NCBI RefSeq assembly: GCF_028681615.1
Contig: NZ_JAQUHV010000013.1
Location: forward strand, 1-64,000
Reading direction: 5' to 3'
Length of the DNA stretch: 64,000 bases
Source of the DNA: Sulfuricurvum sp.
GTDB lineage: Bacteria; Campylobacterota; Campylobacteria; Campylobacterales; Sulfurimonadaceae
Shown here: positions 63,401 to 64,000 of the stretch, piece by piece
Numbering within the stretch: the stretch's first letter is position 1
How the letters are laid out: each line of letters opens with the position of its first letter
Made by a program: the position numbers and the translations under genes
The notes under the pieces: generated by a model
What the model saw: the letters and a program-made list of their open reading frames with translations, nothing else
Told to the model about the DNA's origin: nothing
Databases searched by the model: none

Positions 63401-63703
63401 CAAAGAAAGCGAAATGGTTACGCCATTTCGATTGACAACGGTTGTGCTTCACGATGAGCGCTGCGGCCTAACGCACCGCGAAGAGGAAGCTAAAGCCGTT
63501 TATGTAGTCGGGTTAAATACTAAACACCTCTAAAAGCTAATAAGTGCTTCGAGTCGGATTGGGTGCCCACTTGGTGGGCTATCCGAGCGAAGCACTAAAA
63601 GCTCAGGGGGTTCTAGTAACACCCCCTGACATAAGTCAAATAACATTCTCCAAATCTAAGTTATAAAAATAAAATTGGCACTAATTGCCAGAAAGGTTAT
63701 TAC
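63401..63703. other. Hairpin-rich 303-bp spacer
   Basis: No gene is seen. Three strong inverted repeats lie in order: CGAAATGG/CCATTTCG (63410-63417 with 63423-63430, loop TTACG), a long composite hairpin (63543-63551 AGTGCTTCG with 63588-63596 CGAAGCACT, with inner TCGGAT/ATCCGA and GCCCAC/GTGGGC pairs), and TCAGGGGG/CCCCCTGA (63603-63610 with 63622-63629). The GC content is clearly higher than around it. It may be a rolling-circle origin, packaging or att region, or a structured RNA. Confidence 0.6.
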
Positions 63704-64000
63704 ATGGAATATTCTAATGCCGAAAAAATACCCTATGCATGTGGTATTGACGCATTGTATTACTTTGCACAATCAGGTGCTTTCTATGATCGAAAGTATG
63801 AAGATATCATCAATCAGATCGAAGATAAGAAAGCTTATTTTAAATCCCTTAACTATCAGTACGCTGATAATGACATCATCGTAAACATTAACGGAATCGA
63901 TGTCGTTTACAGCGGTATGGGTAGAGACGGATTTCATTGGTTCAATCACGACTTCTTCCGATCAGGATTTAAAGACCCTGAGAAGGCTACAAACATTCAC
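63704..64000 (+). CDS. N-terminus of a possible replication initiator (Rep)
   Basis: The frame from ATG 63704 stays open for 99 codons to the window end, so the gene continues to the right. It reads GIDALYYFAQSGAFYDRKYEDI, a helical charged stretch, then FHWFNHDFFRSGFKDP near residue 81. The layout (a D-A-L-Y-Y-F segment and a GFKD segment) reminds me of the start of filamentous-phage or plasmid replication initiators of the Rep_trans type. AGAAAGG precedes the ATG. The call is tentative because the catalytic region lies outside the window. Confidence 0.45.
   Translation, partial: MEYSNAEKIPYACGIDALYYFAQSGAFYDRKYEDIINQIEDKKAYFKSLNYQYADNDIIVNINGIDVVYSGMGRDGFHWFNHDFFRSGFKDPEKATNIH

Noticed and set aside
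1-64000. CRISPR array
   Set aside because: No series of regular identical repeats with unique spacers was seen on either strand.
1-64000. Insertion sequences or transposase genes
   Set aside because: No transposase-like protein or flanking inverted repeats with target duplications were recognised.

Overview
The window looks like a chromosomal segment of a free-living Campylobacterota (epsilonproteobacterium), probably near Sulfuricurvum or Sulfurimonas. The signs are moderate to low GC, tightly packed operons with 4-bp ATGA overlaps, a second GluRS of the type that charges tRNA-Gln, a short GNAT-type ArgA, a long run of envelope and housekeeping genes on the minus strand, a NhaD plus decarboxylase sodium module, and many hemerythrin/PAS/GGDEF sensors. 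The assignment rests on gene content read by eye, not on a search.

Layout. 1-7.9 kb (plus strand except one gene): tail of a SagB-type nitroreductase, alanine dehydrogenase, a flavodiiron protein, then a tight run NifQ-like / MoxR AAA+ ATPase / VWA protein / two unknowns / NifO-like (ArsC-fold nitrogenase-associated) protein. This looks like the accessory edge of a nitrogen-fixation region, with a MoxR-VWA pair between two genes tied to molybdenum supply. 8-12.4 kb: a hemerythrin-GAF-PAS-PAS-GGDEF-EAL protein facing an HD-GYP-type phosphodiesterase. 12.6-18.1 kb (minus): a Lcl/DUF1566 protein broken at a C8 tract, a polysaccharide deacetylase, and an operon for a Tat-exported molybdenum hydroxylase (iorA, iorB, xdhC, mocA). 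18.2-19.4 kb: a small protein, a response regulator with a ribbon-helix-helix tail, and tRNA-Glu. 19.5-24.6 kb: OadB, OadG and NhaD, divergent from a Ktr/Trk potassium system whose membrane gene lacks a normal start codon.

24.7-35 kb (mostly plus): gltX2, yggT, lytic transglycosylase, mobB, fbp, a Cys-rich mini-protein, metG, a MurF-like protein without a P-loop, a 47-residue membrane protein, then queC and ybeY. 35-51.6 kb (minus): a long housekeeping block: mrdA, mreD-like, argA-like, engB, lptA, lptC, kdsC, hisB, rlpA, mltD-like, tatD, recN, nadK, ppx, a WD40-type protein, ilvA, a CoA-binding protein and gltA. 51.9-56.6 kb: two PAS-rich diguanylate cyclases.

56.6-64 kb is an accessory region. 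It starts with an orphan nucleotidyltransferase and a DsbA/FrnE-like oxidoreductase. Degenerate repeats of about 80 bp separate the next gene blocks. There follow two unknown genes, a defence-like trio (AbiJ-type protein with a HEPN R-x5-H motif, SEFIR/TIR-type protein, 381-residue unknown) and, at the right edge, a small protein that may bind single-stranded DNA, a hairpin-rich 303-bp spacer and the start of a possible replication initiator. The last three look like the left end of a filamentous prophage or other rolling-circle element. Genes from 58.6 to 63.1 kb are visibly more AT-rich than the core, which suggests transfer.

The strongest candidates for something undescribed are the AbiJ-HEPN/SEFIR/unknown trio, the repeat-bounded cassettes beside it, and the NifQ-MoxR-VWA-NifO operon as a possible metalloenzyme maturation system.
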